A stretch of DNA of 64,000 nt, taken from contig CAZRBA010000114.1 in assembly GCA_964598255.1 (NCBI GenBank), positions 1 through 64,000 of the forward strand, written 5' to 3'. Numbering within the stretch: the first letter of the stretch is position 1; every line of letters starts with the position of its first letter. The notes under the pieces were generated by a model. It was not told the origin of the DNA. It worked only from the letters and a program-made list of their open reading frames with translations, and made no database searches. The stretch comes from Caldithrix sp964598255 (GTDB taxonomy: Bacteria > Calditrichota > Calditrichia > Calditrichales > Calditrichaceae). Positions 16,919 to 26,025 of this stretch are shown in pieces. The translations under genes and the position numbers were made by a program.

Positions 16919-17608
16919 TTAATGCATTTTGCGCAACGCGTCGTTTAAAAGTTCTTCGATACCGGCAAACTTTTCATCATAATCTTTACGCCCGCGACGA
17001 ATGACTTCGTAGGCTTCTTCTTTATTGTAAATGCCTGTAATTTCCGTGCGATGTTTTTCGCTTCCCGGAATATCTTTATAGGTTAAAAAATAGTGTTTCA
17101 AACGTTCGATCAATTCATCCGGTACATCGGTAATATCTTCCCATTTGCGGAACAAGGCATCGTTTTTTAGATAGGCTACAATTTTATCATCGGCTTCATT
17201 GTTATCGATCATGCGCAATCCGCCAATAACCACGGCAGGCACCAAAATATTGCTTTTGGAAATAGGGCGTTCGGTTAAAATACAAATATCCACGGGATCT
17301 CCGTCACCGATAATATCCGTACGTCCGGTTTTTTTGTTGCAATATTCGGCGCTGCGTTTATCGGAATACGTTTGCGGAATAAAACCGTACAACATGGGCG
17401 GCATGGAAGAAAACCGTTGGGGACGATCGATTTTTAGCAAGCCGGTTTTTTTATCGAGTTCGTATTTAACGGTATCAGTCGGTACCATTTCGATGTAGGC
17501 ATTTACAATCTCAGGGGCATCGTCACCGATATCGACCCCATGCCATGGATGGGCGCGAAAGAGCAATCCCATTAACGACCAAACCGGCTCGGAATCTTGT
17601 TTCTTCAT
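16919..17608 (-). CDS. ppa: inorganic pyrophosphatase, family I
   Basis: 229 residues from the ATG at 17608, chosen because AAGGG lies 8 bases upstream. The frame continues 33 codons further to a TTG with no ribosome site. The enzyme hydrolyses pyrophosphate to phosphate in the cytoplasm. Family I signatures are MLYGFIPQTYSD and the metal-binding DGDPVDICILTERP (D-x-D-P-x-D). Substrate Lys and Tyr residues occur in YLKNDALFRKW and HYFLTYKD. It is longer than the E. coli type (about 175), with an N-terminal HPWHGVDIGDDAPEIVN segment as in other larger bacterial forms. Confidence 0.93.
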   Translation of the reverse strand: MKKQDSEPVWSLMGLLFRAHPWHGVDIGDDAPEIVNAYIEMVPTDTVKYELDKKTGLLKIDRPQRFSSMPPMLYGFIPQTYSDKRSAEYCNKKTGRTDIIGDGDPVDICILTERPISKSNILVPAVVIGGLRMIDNNEADDKIVAYLKNDALFRKWEDITDVPDELIERLKHYFLTYKDIPGSEKHRTEITGIYNKEEAYEVIRRGRKDYDEKFAGIEELLNDALRKMH

Positions 17609-17763
17609 GGGTAATCCCTTCTTAGTTTTAACGAAATTTTCTGCTTTTAAATCGCGTTTCATTTTGCAATTCCATTTGAAAATGGAATTTTTCATGCGTA
17701 AACTCAAAATTAGGATGGAATTTAATTGAATGCCATTAATTTTTTAAACAACGGAGGCCTATT

Positions 17764-18588
17764 ATGAATAAAACTTGGGTTAAATGGCTACTGGCCGTTT
17801 TGATTACGTTGTTTGCCGCGGCTTATCAACGGGCTACCGGCCCTACCCACCCCTTAAGAGGGAAGGCGCAACTTTCGGCACAGGAAACAATCAAATACGC
17901 CCTGCCCCGCAGCCACGGGGGCAAAGACGGTCAGATCGTTTCCGTTACCATCCCCGATACTTCCGTGCGGGCTCAACTGCATTTTAAACGCTTTAAATTA
18001 AACGAAAATTGGACGGTGCTTCCCATGGCACGAAAGGGCGAAAAACTTTTGGCGGAACTTCCCCATCAACCTCCCGCTGGCAAACTGGAATATTTTATTA
18101 CTCTTCGCAAAGGGCAGAAAGAAATTACGATTCCGCAAAAGAAAACCGTAGTAATTCGCTTTAAAGGCTTTGTTCCTCCCTATGTTTTGGCACCGCATAT
18201 TTTATTGATGTTTTTAAGCATGTTATTTGCCAATTATGCCGGAATCGAAGCAGCCTTTAAAGGACCCGACATAAAAAAATATACGATTATCACGGTGATT
18301 ATTCTTTTCTTTGGCGGTATGATTATGGGCCCCATTGTGCAAAAATTAGCCTTTGGCGCTTATTGGACGGGCGTTCCTTTTGGGTTTGATTTGACCGATA
18401 ATAAAACGTTAATCGCTTTTATATTTTGGCTGTTAGCCCTGTGGCGCGTACTTAAAAGCAGTCCGGAAAAGGCCCGTTGGTGGGTGTTGCTGGCCGCAAT
18501 TGTTATGTTGATGGTTTTTATGATTCCCCACAGCATGATGGGCTCCGAACTTAACTATCAAACCATGAAGGTGGAAACCGGAGGATGA
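17764..18588 (+). CDS. hypothetical membrane protein
   Basis: 274 residues, not assigned to a known family. One N-terminal membrane or signal segment (WLLAVLITLFAAAYQRATG) precedes a roughly 110-residue soluble part (about 28-135) that looks beta-rich and probably extracytoplasmic. Four or five hydrophobic segments follow (about 138-160, 172-195, 215-235, 240-258). A conserved-looking WTGVPFGFDLTDNK loop lies between the last segments. It starts after an ACGGAGG ribosome site and ends just before a strong terminator. It is divergent from the pyrophosphatase gene. No reaction is proposed. Confidence 0.8.
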   Translation: MNKTWVKWLLAVLITLFAAAYQRATGPTHPLRGKAQLSAQETIKYALPRSHGGKDGQIVSVTIPDTSVRAQLHFKRFKLNENWTVLPMARKGEKLLAELPHQPPAGKLEYFITLRKGQKEITIPQKKTVVIRFKGFVPPYVLAPHILLMFLSMLFANYAGIEAAFKGPDIKKYTIITVIILFFGGMIMGPIVQKLAFGAYWTGVPFGFDLTDNKTLIAFIFWLLALWRVLKSSPEKARWWVLLAAIVMLMVFMIPHSMMGSELNYQTMKVETGG

Positions 18589-18621
18589 TGTTAAGAACTT
18601 AGCTTTCCCGATTTTCAAATA

Positions 18622-18658
18622 AAAAAACCGGAAAGCACACGAAACTTTCCGGTTTTTT
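18622..18658. terminator. bidirectional intrinsic terminator
   Basis: A 14-bp inverted repeat (18622-18635 with 18645-18658; core ACCGGAAAG / CTTTCCGGT) flanked by A and T runs, placed between the converging stops of the membrane protein and the GGDEF-like gene. It can serve both strands. Confidence 0.92.
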
Positions 18659-18684
18659 CTTGCTGTGGCGTATCGTAAAAAGTT

Positions 18685-19524
18685 TTAGTTGTAAACCTGT
18701 TCATGAAGCAAATAATTACTGGCATCTTCTTCGGGATTGTGCACCATGGAACTGATAGAATCCAAAATCGACTCCATATCCAACGGAGGTTCTCTAAAGG
18801 TAATCGCACCGATATTAAATTCCAGAGGCCAATTTTCGGCAATGGATTTGAGACGAATTAAACTTTGGATTTTTTGCAAAGCCGTCTTGGCACCGTTGGC
18901 ATTTACTTCCGGCAACAAAATCAAGAAACTTTCATCGTCCACGCGAGCGAACAAATCTGTGGTACGCAAATGCTCCTTCATAATCTGCGAAATATTCAAA
19001 AGAATTTCGCGCTCCATTCTAAAGTTTTGTTCTTTTTTAATGCGCTTCAACTTCGAGCAGTCGAGATAAGCTAATGTCACCGGTCGTTTGTAACGATGAC
19101 TTCTTTGCAATTCCTCCTCGGCTCGCCGGAAAAACGCCTTGGCATTAAGTAGCCCCGTTAACTCATCATTTGCTTTCAAATGTTTGTTCTCGTCCAGAAC
19201 CTGTCGCATTTTCAGCATCAAACCACTGTAAACAACAAAAAGAACAGCCGTACTTGCCGTATTCCAAATGGTCACATTTGCCGGTTGAATATAAAAATTC
19301 AAACCGAAATATAGGACAAAAGAAACGGCAGAAACGATGACACCGGTTTCAATATTGGCTAATAATACGGCTAATGCTACGGGAATAAGATAAAAAACAA
19401 ATAAATTCGCAGATGAAACGTAATCGATGTATCCCAATAAAAAGCAAAGGAATAAGGCTGTTAAACCATTGAACCAGGAGGGCAATTTCCGAATTTTTTG
19501 AATCAATAAAACAACTTGATTCAT
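18685..19524 (-). CDS. membrane protein with degenerate GGDEF domain
   Basis: 279 residues. About four membrane segments fill residues 18-105, then a linker helix (MRQVLDENKHLKANDELTGL) leads to a GGDEF fold whose DELTGLLNAKAF start is canonical. The active-site loop that should read (G/S)GDEF reads DDESF at 196-200 (within RVDDESFLILLP), and the metal-binding DxDxFK region is DCSKLKR. Diguanylate cyclase activity is therefore unlikely. It may bind a nucleotide or signal as a regulator. A GGAGGACAAG site precedes the ATG. It faces the terminator at 18622-18658. Confidence 0.85.
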   Translation of the reverse strand: MNQVVLLIQKIRKLPSWFNGLTALFLCFLLGYIDYVSSANLFVFYLIPVALAVLLANIETGVIVSAVSFVLYFGLNFYIQPANVTIWNTASTAVLFVVYSGLMLKMRQVLDENKHLKANDELTGLLNAKAFFRRAEEELQRSHRYKRPVTLAYLDCSKLKRIKKEQNFRMEREILLNISQIMKEHLRTTDLFARVDDESFLILLPEVNANGAKTALQKIQSLIRLKSIAENWPLEFNIGAITFREPPLDMESILDSISSMVHNPEEDASNYLLHEQVYN

Positions 19525-19956
19525 CTTGTCCTCCTTGTGTATTTAATGTAAATGTTAAATCCGAAATTATGGCTTTCGGGGAGCCGGGCCGGACGTTTGC
19601 CATAATTTTTTCATCGGAAACTTTTTCTTATTTTTTAATTTAGTGGTCAATATTTGCTTCCTTTTTTCGTCTGTGACAAGAAAGTTATCATATTTTTCGC
19701 TTTTCGGAATCGGAGGCAAACCGTTGCTCGAATCGTTTAATTTTGTTAACGTAGGCTTTTTTAATTAGTTCCTGATTATAATTAAAAACCGGCACGAAAT
19801 CGCTTCCGTACCGGTTTAGGGAAACCTCTGCGATTAAGGCAAGAGGTGTTCAAAGAAGTGCTTACATCATCTACGATCGGAATTTTTTAAAGTTTCATTA
19901 ATTTTTATGCAATTTTCAAACCATTAGAGGAGCAAATTTGATTTTCGGGAATTTGT
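19525..19956. other. intergenic region with 3' untranslated sequence of the TRAP operon
   Basis: 432 bases upstream of the GGDEF-like gene and downstream of the TRAP operon. It holds the terminator at 19786-19817 and, before it, an imperfect hairpin (ACCTCT near 19824 with AGAGGT ending about 19847). The remainder is AT-rich with no gene seen. The promoter for the GGDEF-like gene should lie at about 19530-19780. Confidence 0.5.
19786..19817 (-). terminator. intrinsic terminator of the TRAP transporter operon
   Basis: On the minus strand an 11-bp stem (AAACCGGTACG with CGTGCCGGTTT, one G-T pair) is followed by TTAATTATAAT. It lies about 140 bases after the DctM stop, giving an unusually long 3' untranslated segment. 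Confidence 0.75.
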
Positions 19957-21231
19957 CTAATGCAAAAAAGCAAGGGTTAACTCGGGAAAGTAGGTAATGA
20001 TGACCAATGCGACAAGTAAAATTAACAAAAACGGTAAAGCGGAACGATACAAAAAGGTTACCGATTTGTCGAATCGTATGGAGGCTATAAACAAATTCAT
20101 GCCAATCGGCGGGGTGGAATAGCCGATGCCCAAATTGGCCAAAAAGATAATCCCCAAATGTACCGGATTAATTCCAAACGAATGAGCTATGGGTAAAAGC
20201 AAAGGCACAATAACCATAATAGCAGAAAAAATATCCATTAACGCACCAACGATAAGCAAAAAAATATTCAAGAACAGCAGAAAAACCAAAGGTGATTTAA
20301 TAAACTGTTGCATTCCGGACAAAATGCGTGCCGGAATTTGTGCGTCAATCAGATAATTGGCCAGGCCAAGCGCAGCCGCTAAAATAACGATAATGCCCCC
20401 TACCATAATCATACTTTTTTTGATTATCTCCGGCAAATCTTTAAAAAGCGAAATGTCTTTGTAAACAAACACTTCGATGATCAAAACATACACTGCGGTA
20501 ACCGCAGCCGCATCGGTAGCCGTAAACAGCCCGCCATAAATTCCTCCGATAATCAACACCGGCAACGGAATTTCCCAGGCCGATTCTTTAACGGCCTGCC
20601 AAAGCTGACGCGAAGTGGGTTTAAAGCGTTCGTTTTGGCCAATGTGTTTACGATAGTAGAAAATGGCATAAATCGATAATAATACCACCATTAAAATACC
20701 GGGCAGAATTCCGCCTAAAAACAATTGACTAATTGGCACTTGAGCTACCAAGCCGTAAAGGATTATGGGCAAACTCGGAGGGAAAAGCAAGCCCAAATTA
20801 CCGGAAGCGGTAATCAAGCCCAACGAAAATTTTTCGGGATACCGTTCTTGCAGCATCATGGGGTAAAGTAATCCGCCTAAGGCAATAATGGTTACGCCCG
20901 AAGCACCGGTAAATGCCGTAAAAATGGCTAATGAAACCAAAGCCACCAAAGCGAGCCCGGCCGGTAACCAGCCGATAATATTACGCGATAAATTAAATAA
21001 ACGTTTGGGCGTATTGCTTTCGGCCAATAAATAACCGGCAAAAGTAAATAATGGAATGGCTAAAAAAACGGGTTGACTGGTAAGCCGGTAAAGTTCGATA
21101 ATAACCGCGCTGCTATCAATTTGCGCAATATGAAAGGCCAGTAGAGCCACAGAAGAGATGATGACAAATAACGGCGCCCCCAAAACCGTTAATAACAACA
21201 GCCCTAAAATAATAAGCAGCGTTACGATCAT
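19957..21231 (-). CDS. TRAP transporter large permease (DctM family)
   Basis: 424 residues, about 12 membrane segments, the ion-coupled transport channel of a tripartite ATP-independent periplasmic transporter for an organic acid or similar substrate. Typical DctM segments are visible: FTAFTGASGVTIIALGGLLY, GLLFPPSLPIILYGLVA, a DIFSAIMVIVPLLLPIA region and the C-terminal GIGYSTPPIGMNLFIA motif. It overlaps the small permease gene by 4 bases. The periplasmic binding protein DctP, normally in the same operon, is not found next to either gene, so the substrate cannot be inferred. Confidence 0.93.
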   Translation of the reverse strand: MIVTLLIILGLLLLTVLGAPLFVIISSVALLAFHIAQIDSSAVIIELYRLTSQPVFLAIPLFTFAGYLLAESNTPKRLFNLSRNIIGWLPAGLALVALVSLAIFTAFTGASGVTIIALGGLLYPMMLQERYPEKFSLGLITASGNLGLLFPPSLPIILYGLVAQVPISQLFLGGILPGILMVVLLSIYAIFYYRKHIGQNERFKPTSRQLWQAVKESAWEIPLPVLIIGGIYGGLFTATDAAAVTAVYVLIIEVFVYKDISLFKDLPEIIKKSMIMVGGIIVILAAALGLANYLIDAQIPARILSGMQQFIKSPLVFLLFLNIFLLIVGALMDIFSAIMVIVPLLLPIAHSFGINPVHLGIIFLANLGIGYSTPPIGMNLFIASIRFDKSVTFLYRSALPFLLILLVALVIITYFPELTLAFLH

Positions 21232-21725
21232 GAAATATCTCCAAACTTAACCAGCGAGCAAAAGCTAAACAGGGCATTAAGCAAAAAACGCAAGGCCATT
21301 AAAGCAAAACCAATAGGCATAATAATTTCGAAATACCAAGAAGGAACATTATTAAAAACCGTGGAACCGTATTCGATTTCGGATCGGACAAACGTCCAGG
21401 CGGCTTTGGCTAACAAAACCGTTACAAATGCCGAAAAAAGATGAACAAGTATTTGCGCGGCAAATTGCCAGCGGCCTTTTAGCACCCGACCCAGCAAATC
21501 CATATTAATATGTCTGTTATCTTTGGTAGCCAGCGAAGCGCCGATAAAACTAACCCAAAGTACCAACTGTCTTAAAAAGATATCGCCCCACAAAATGCCC
21601 GAATTGAAAAATTTTCGTAAGATAATTTGCAAAGCCGCCAAAAGCACCATACCCAATACAATAAATACCAGCAAACCCAATTCCAGCTTGGCAATCCATT
21701 CGTTCACTTTTCGTAAAAATGACAT
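21228..21725 (-). CDS. TRAP transporter small permease (DctQ family)
   Basis: 165 residues with four membrane segments (about 15-37, 50-68, 90-110, 132-150), the accessory membrane subunit of a TRAP transporter. The WGDIFLRQLVLWVSFIGASL segment and the following ATKDNRHINMDLL are the DctQ signature. It is followed with a 4-base overlap by the large permease. Upstream, within 90 bases, is the divergent GH5 gene rather than a binding-protein gene. Confidence 0.9.
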   Translation of the reverse strand: MSFLRKVNEWIAKLELGLLVFIVLGMVLLAALQIILRKFFNSGILWGDIFLRQLVLWVSFIGASLATKDNRHINMDLLGRVLKGRWQFAAQILVHLFSAFVTVLLAKAAWTFVRSEIEYGSTVFNNVPSWYFEIIMPIGFALMALRFLLNALFSFCSLVKFGDIS

Positions 21726-21869
21726 TTTGCGATCCTTTGTTTGCCGAATAAATATTAAACATAGGCATTAAAAAAATTGAGTGCAAGCATTTGCAAACAG
21801 AATTAGGCAAATTTGCTTTTTTCCGCAGTTTCGCTTATCTTGCCGCAGTATTTGGATTCGGGCAAAGCC

Positions 21870-23816
21870 ATGAAACGCATCTCTGTCATATTCTTACTTT
21901 TATCCGTTGCTTTTTCGCAAACACCGTTTCGGCGCGGAGTAAATCTTACCAACTGGTTCCAAAACAATGATGCCCATCGCATACAATTCAACAAATTTGG
22001 TGCGGAAGATTTACGGGAAATCAAATCGTTGGGATGCGATGTTATTCGTTTACCCATTAATGTACATGCCATGACCAGTGGCCCTCCGGATTACACCATT
22101 GATCCCTTATTATTTTATTTTCTGGATCAAGTTATTGACCTGACGGAATCTTTAAACCTTTACCTGATTTTGGACAACCACAGCTTTAATCCGGCTGTAA
22201 ACACCAAACCGGAAGTCGAAGAAATTCTTAATGCGGTTTGGCGTCAAATGGCCCGTCATTTTAAAAACCGTTCAAAACGTGTACTTTACGAAGTGCTAAA
22301 CGAACCGCACGGTATTGCCGATTCGGTTTGGAATCGTATTCAGCAATCGGTAATTACCACTATCCGCAGTGTCGATACGGTACATACCATTGTAGTGGGA
22401 CCTGCCGGGTGGAATAGCTATCACAATTTGCAATATATGCCTTCATACGCAGATTCCAATTTAATTTACACCTTCCATTTTTACGAACCGTTTGTGTTTA
22501 CCCATCAGGGGGCGGGATGGACCAACCCGCCCATGCTTTCGCTGGCCGGGGTTCCGTTTCCTTATATCGATTCACGCATGCCTTCCTGCCCGCCCGATTT
22601 ACAAGGCACTTGGATAGAAAGCGCACTGGACAATTATCCCAACACCGGTACGGTGGGCTATGTCCGCGGGCAATTAGATATGGCCATTCGCTTTGCTGAA
22701 CAAAGAAGGGTACCTGTCTTTTGCGGAGAAATGGGGGTGTATATGCCCAACAGTGCCTCGAGCGATCGGAATATTTGGTACCGGATCGTACGAAGCTATC
22801 TTGAAGATCATGGGATAGCTTGGACCATGTGGGACTACAAAGGCGGTTTCGGTTTGTTTGAAAAAGGTTCCGACGAATTATTCCAATACGACCTAAACAT
22901 TCCTCTGTTAAACGCCCTGGGGTTTCAGGTACCCGAACAACAGGAGTTTGTGCTTCGTCCGGATTCCGCAGGCTTTATTTTGTACGACGATTATACGGGT
23001 AAGGGTATTATGCAAACGAACTATTCACCTGTGAGTGCGTTGGATTATTACAACCAAGATAACCCGCATGCCGGAAAATTTTGTCTTTATTGGAGCGATG
23101 CGCAACAATACGGATCACTCGGTTTTGATTTTGTACCGAACAAAGATTTGTCCTACTTAAAAGCCAACGATTTTGTTTTAAGTTTTTGGTTGCGGGCCGA
23201 AGGGCAAAGAACCTCCTTTGATGTGCGTTTTGTGGATACAAAAACCAATGATGCGAATGATCACCCTTGGCGCATGAAGGCAACGATTAGCAGCGATGAA
23301 ATTAATTGGAACGGCTTGTGGCAGGAAATCCGAATACCATTAAAGGATTTCAAAGAAGGCGGATCCTGGGATAACGGCTGGTTTAATCCGCAAGGAAAAT
23401 TCGACTGGCGTCATATCGATCGTTTTGAAATTGTGGCCGAGCAAAACAGCATGAGCGGAAGCCGCCTTTGGTTTGATGATATTCGGGTTACGAACTCGCA
23501 AGTTATCGGCATCAAGCAAAATAAAATTCCCGTAATCAATCAATTCGCTCTGTTCCGCATTTACCCCAATCCGTTTAATAGCCGGATACGTATTAAGTTT
23601 GACATCTTGCACCCGATGCCGGTACGCTTAGAAATTTTTAATATTCGCGGACAACGCGTTCGAACACTTTTAAAGAAAATTTTGGCCAAAGGGTCATATT
23701 CATTTATCTGGAACGGATGTGATGACCAGGGGAAATTACTACCTGGCGGTCTTTATCTGGTACGTTTAAAAACCTCCGGACAAAGTCATACGCAAAAAAT
23801 CGTATACGTTCGTTAA
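21870..23816 (+). CDS. secreted glycoside hydrolase family 5 enzyme with C-terminal secretion/sorting tail
   Basis: 648 residues from the ATG at 21870, chosen because it begins a clean signal peptide (MKRISVIFLLLSVAFS); the frame is open 19 codons further upstream. The GH5 barrel spans about 20-340, with acid/base Glu145 in YEVLNEPHG and nucleophile Glu287 in FCGEMGVY. These enzymes act on beta-1,4-glucans or mannans. A beta-rich, carbohydrate-binding-like region (about 365-550) follows, with SFWLRAEGQRTSFDVRF and SRLWFDDIRV. The last 85 residues form a FlgD-Ig/type-A-like tail (FRIYPNPFNSRIRIKFDI ... GGLYLVRLKTSG ... QKIVYVR), as used for outer-membrane export in FCB bacteria. Likely extracellular polysaccharide degradation. 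Confidence 0.92.
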   Translation: MKRISVIFLLLSVAFSQTPFRRGVNLTNWFQNNDAHRIQFNKFGAEDLREIKSLGCDVIRLPINVHAMTSGPPDYTIDPLLFYFLDQVIDLTESLNLYLILDNHSFNPAVNTKPEVEEILNAVWRQMARHFKNRSKRVLYEVLNEPHGIADSVWNRIQQSVITTIRSVDTVHTIVVGPAGWNSYHNLQYMPSYADSNLIYTFHFYEPFVFTHQGAGWTNPPMLSLAGVPFPYIDSRMPSCPPDLQGTWIESALDNYPNTGTVGYVRGQLDMAIRFAEQRRVPVFCGEMGVYMPNSASSDRNIWYRIVRSYLEDHGIAWTMWDYKGGFGLFEKGSDELFQYDLNIPLLNALGFQVPEQQEFVLRPDSAGFILYDDYTGKGIMQTNYSPVSALDYYNQDNPHAGKFCLYWSDAQQYGSLGFDFVPNKDLSYLKANDFVLSFWLRAEGQRTSFDVRFVDTKTNDANDHPWRMKATISSDEINWNGLWQEIRIPLKDFKEGGSWDNGWFNPQGKFDWRHIDRFEIVAEQNSMSGSRLWFDDIRVTNSQVIGIKQNKIPVINQFALFRIYPNPFNSRIRIKFDILHPMPVRLEIFNIRGQRVRTLLKKILAKGSYSFIWNGCDDQGKLLPGGLYLVRLKTSGQSHTQKIVYVR

Positions 23817-23982
23817 CCATTTTCTCAAATTATTTTTTATTAAACCGCATTTTTTCCGCAAACGAACCATTATTTTTGCCGACAAAAAGGCAATTTGCCA
23901 CAACTTAAAGCAACTTACCGACTTAAATTACGTACATAACACTTGTTCGTTTTTTGCATTTATTATATTTGAAGGAGGATTT

Positions 23983-25902
23983 ATGTACCGCAAACTTTTA
24001 TTTGCGCTCATTGCTGCATTTAGCATGACGCTTATTTTTTCTTGTACCGCAGGGAAAAAGGATCAAGTACCGCCGTTAATTCCGATGAAAGATTTTTTTA
24101 GAAACCCGACGAAAGTCAGTTTCCGTCTTTCTCCGGATGGTAATTACATGGCTTTTTTACAGCCTTGGCACAAACGTTTGAATGTTTATGTGCAAAAAAT
24201 CGGCGATACCACGGCCACCCGCATCACCGCTGCAGAAGCTCGTGATATTGCGGGATTTGCCTGGGCTAATAATCAACGCATTGTTTACGTACAAGACAAA
24301 AACGGAGACGAAAACTTCAAATTGTACGCCGTAAATATTGACGGTTCCAATTTTAAGGTGCTAACTCCGTTTAACAAAGTTCGTGTTGGCATTGTTGACG
24401 ATCTGGAAGATGTTCCGGACGAAATGATTATTCAAATGAACAAACGCGATCCGCGGGTTTTTGATGCCTATCGCATTAATATTAACACCGGAAAAATGAC
24501 GATGATCGCCCAAAATCCCGGGAATATTTCTCAATGGATTACCGACTGGAAAGGCAATATTCGTCTGGCCACTACAACGGACGGGGTTAATACCAGCCTT
24601 CTTTATCGCAAAGACCCGACTAAACCTTTTAAGACAATCCTGACCACTTCGTTTAAGGAAACCATGCAGCCTTTGTTTTTTACTTTCGACAATGAGCAAC
24701 AAATTTATGCCGCATCCAATTTAGGGCGCGATAAAACGGCCATTGTCCGATTCGATTTGCCCACAGCCAAAGAGACAGAAATTATTTACCAAAATCCGGA
24801 AGTGGATGTTTCTATTTTGTTAAAATCCAAAAAACGTAAAGTAATTACCGGCGTAGTTTACGTTACTGATAAACGGCACTACCATTTTTTTGATGCCCAA
24901 CGCAAACAATTACAAAAAGAGCTGGAAGCTAAATTGCCGGGCTACGAAGTAGTGGTAACCAGCATGAACCGAAATGAAGACAAGGCCATGGTACGTACCT
25001 ATAGCGATAAAACACTGGGATCGTACTATTTTTATAATTTAAAAACCAAAAAACTCAAAAAATTGGCTGATGTTAGCCCTTGGCTCAAAGAAAAATACAT
25101 GGCCGATATGAAACCCATCCAGTTCAAATCGCGAGACGGTTTAACCATTCACGGTTATCTTACCCTGCCTAAAGGCGTGGCTCCCAAGAACCTACCGGTT
25201 GTTGTTAATGTGCACGGCGGTCCGTGGGCCCGCGATACTTGGGGATTTAATCCGGAAGTACAGTTTTTGGCTAACCGCGGTTACGCCGTTTTGCAAATTA
25301 ATTATCGGGGATCTACCGGCTATGGTAAAAAATTCTGGGAACTCAGCTTTAAGCAATGGGGCAAAACCATGCAAAACGATATTACGGACGGCGTAAAATG
25401 GCTTATTAAACAGGGTATTGCCGATCCCAAGCGGATAGCTATTTACGGCGGTTCGTATGGCGGATATGCCACTTTGGCCGGATTGGCCTTTACACCGAAC
25501 CTTTATTGTTGTGGGGTAGATTACGTGGGTGTATCTAACCTGTTTACGTTCATGAACACCATTCCTCCTTACTGGAAACCATATCTGGATATGTTTCATG
25601 AAATGGTCGGTGATCCCCAAAAAGACAGTTTGCTATTAGCCGAAGCTTCGCCTGTGTTGCATGCCGATCGGATAAAGGCGCCGTTGTTTATCGCTCAGGG
25701 CGCGCATGATCCGCGGGTAAATAAAAATGAATCGGATCAAATGGTAGAAGCCCTGCGTAAACGAGGTATTGAGGTGGAATATATGGTCAAAGAAAACGAA
25801 GGACACGGTTTCCACAACGAAGAAAACCGTTTTGATTTTTACGGTGCCATGGAAAAGTTTTTAGCCAAGCACCTTGGCGGCAGAATGGCTGCAAAACAAT
25901 AA
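23983..25902 (+). CDS. S9 family prolyl-oligopeptidase-like lipoprotein peptidase
   Basis: 639 residues. The N-terminus is a lipoprotein signal (lipobox IFSC at about residues 18-21), so it is probably anchored in the outer or inner membrane facing the periplasm or outside. A beta-propeller region (about 40-385) precedes the alpha/beta hydrolase domain. The catalytic triad is complete: Ser491 in GGSYGGYA, Asp576 in GAHDPRVNK and His608 in EGHGFHNE. VNVHGGPWARD and NYRGSTGYGKKF are the usual oxyanion-region motifs. It probably trims oligopeptides or dipeptides for scavenging. A GAAGGAGG site precedes the ATG and a clear terminator follows. Confidence 0.93.
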   Translation: MYRKLLFALIAAFSMTLIFSCTAGKKDQVPPLIPMKDFFRNPTKVSFRLSPDGNYMAFLQPWHKRLNVYVQKIGDTTATRITAAEARDIAGFAWANNQRIVYVQDKNGDENFKLYAVNIDGSNFKVLTPFNKVRVGIVDDLEDVPDEMIIQMNKRDPRVFDAYRININTGKMTMIAQNPGNISQWITDWKGNIRLATTTDGVNTSLLYRKDPTKPFKTILTTSFKETMQPLFFTFDNEQQIYAASNLGRDKTAIVRFDLPTAKETEIIYQNPEVDVSILLKSKKRKVITGVVYVTDKRHYHFFDAQRKQLQKELEAKLPGYEVVVTSMNRNEDKAMVRTYSDKTLGSYYFYNLKTKKLKKLADVSPWLKEKYMADMKPIQFKSRDGLTIHGYLTLPKGVAPKNLPVVVNVHGGPWARDTWGFNPEVQFLANRGYAVLQINYRGSTGYGKKFWELSFKQWGKTMQNDITDGVKWLIKQGIADPKRIAIYGGSYGGYATLAGLAFTPNLYCCGVDYVGVSNLFTFMNTIPPYWKPYLDMFHEMVGDPQKDSLLLAEASPVLHADRIKAPLFIAQGAHDPRVNKNESDQMVEALRKRGIEVEYMVKENEGHGFHNEENRFDFYGAMEKFLAKHLGGRMAAKQ

Positions 25903-25924
25903 ATCGAACTATAAACCAACGACT

Positions 25925-25952
25925 AAAAAGCCCCGAAAAATCGGGGCTTTTT
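25925..25952. terminator. bidirectional intrinsic terminator
   Basis: A perfect 12-bp stem (AAAAAGCCCCGA with TCGGGGCTTTTT) with a 4-base A loop, 23 bases after the S9 peptidase stop. A T-rich tract follows on the plus strand. It can also serve the SUI1 gene, which converges from the other side. Confidence 0.93.
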
Positions 25953-26025
25953 GTTTTTTCCGTTTATTTTAATTACCGCCGGTTTATGCCTTCCCATACT
26001 TGTTTGACAACAACCAGCACAACGA

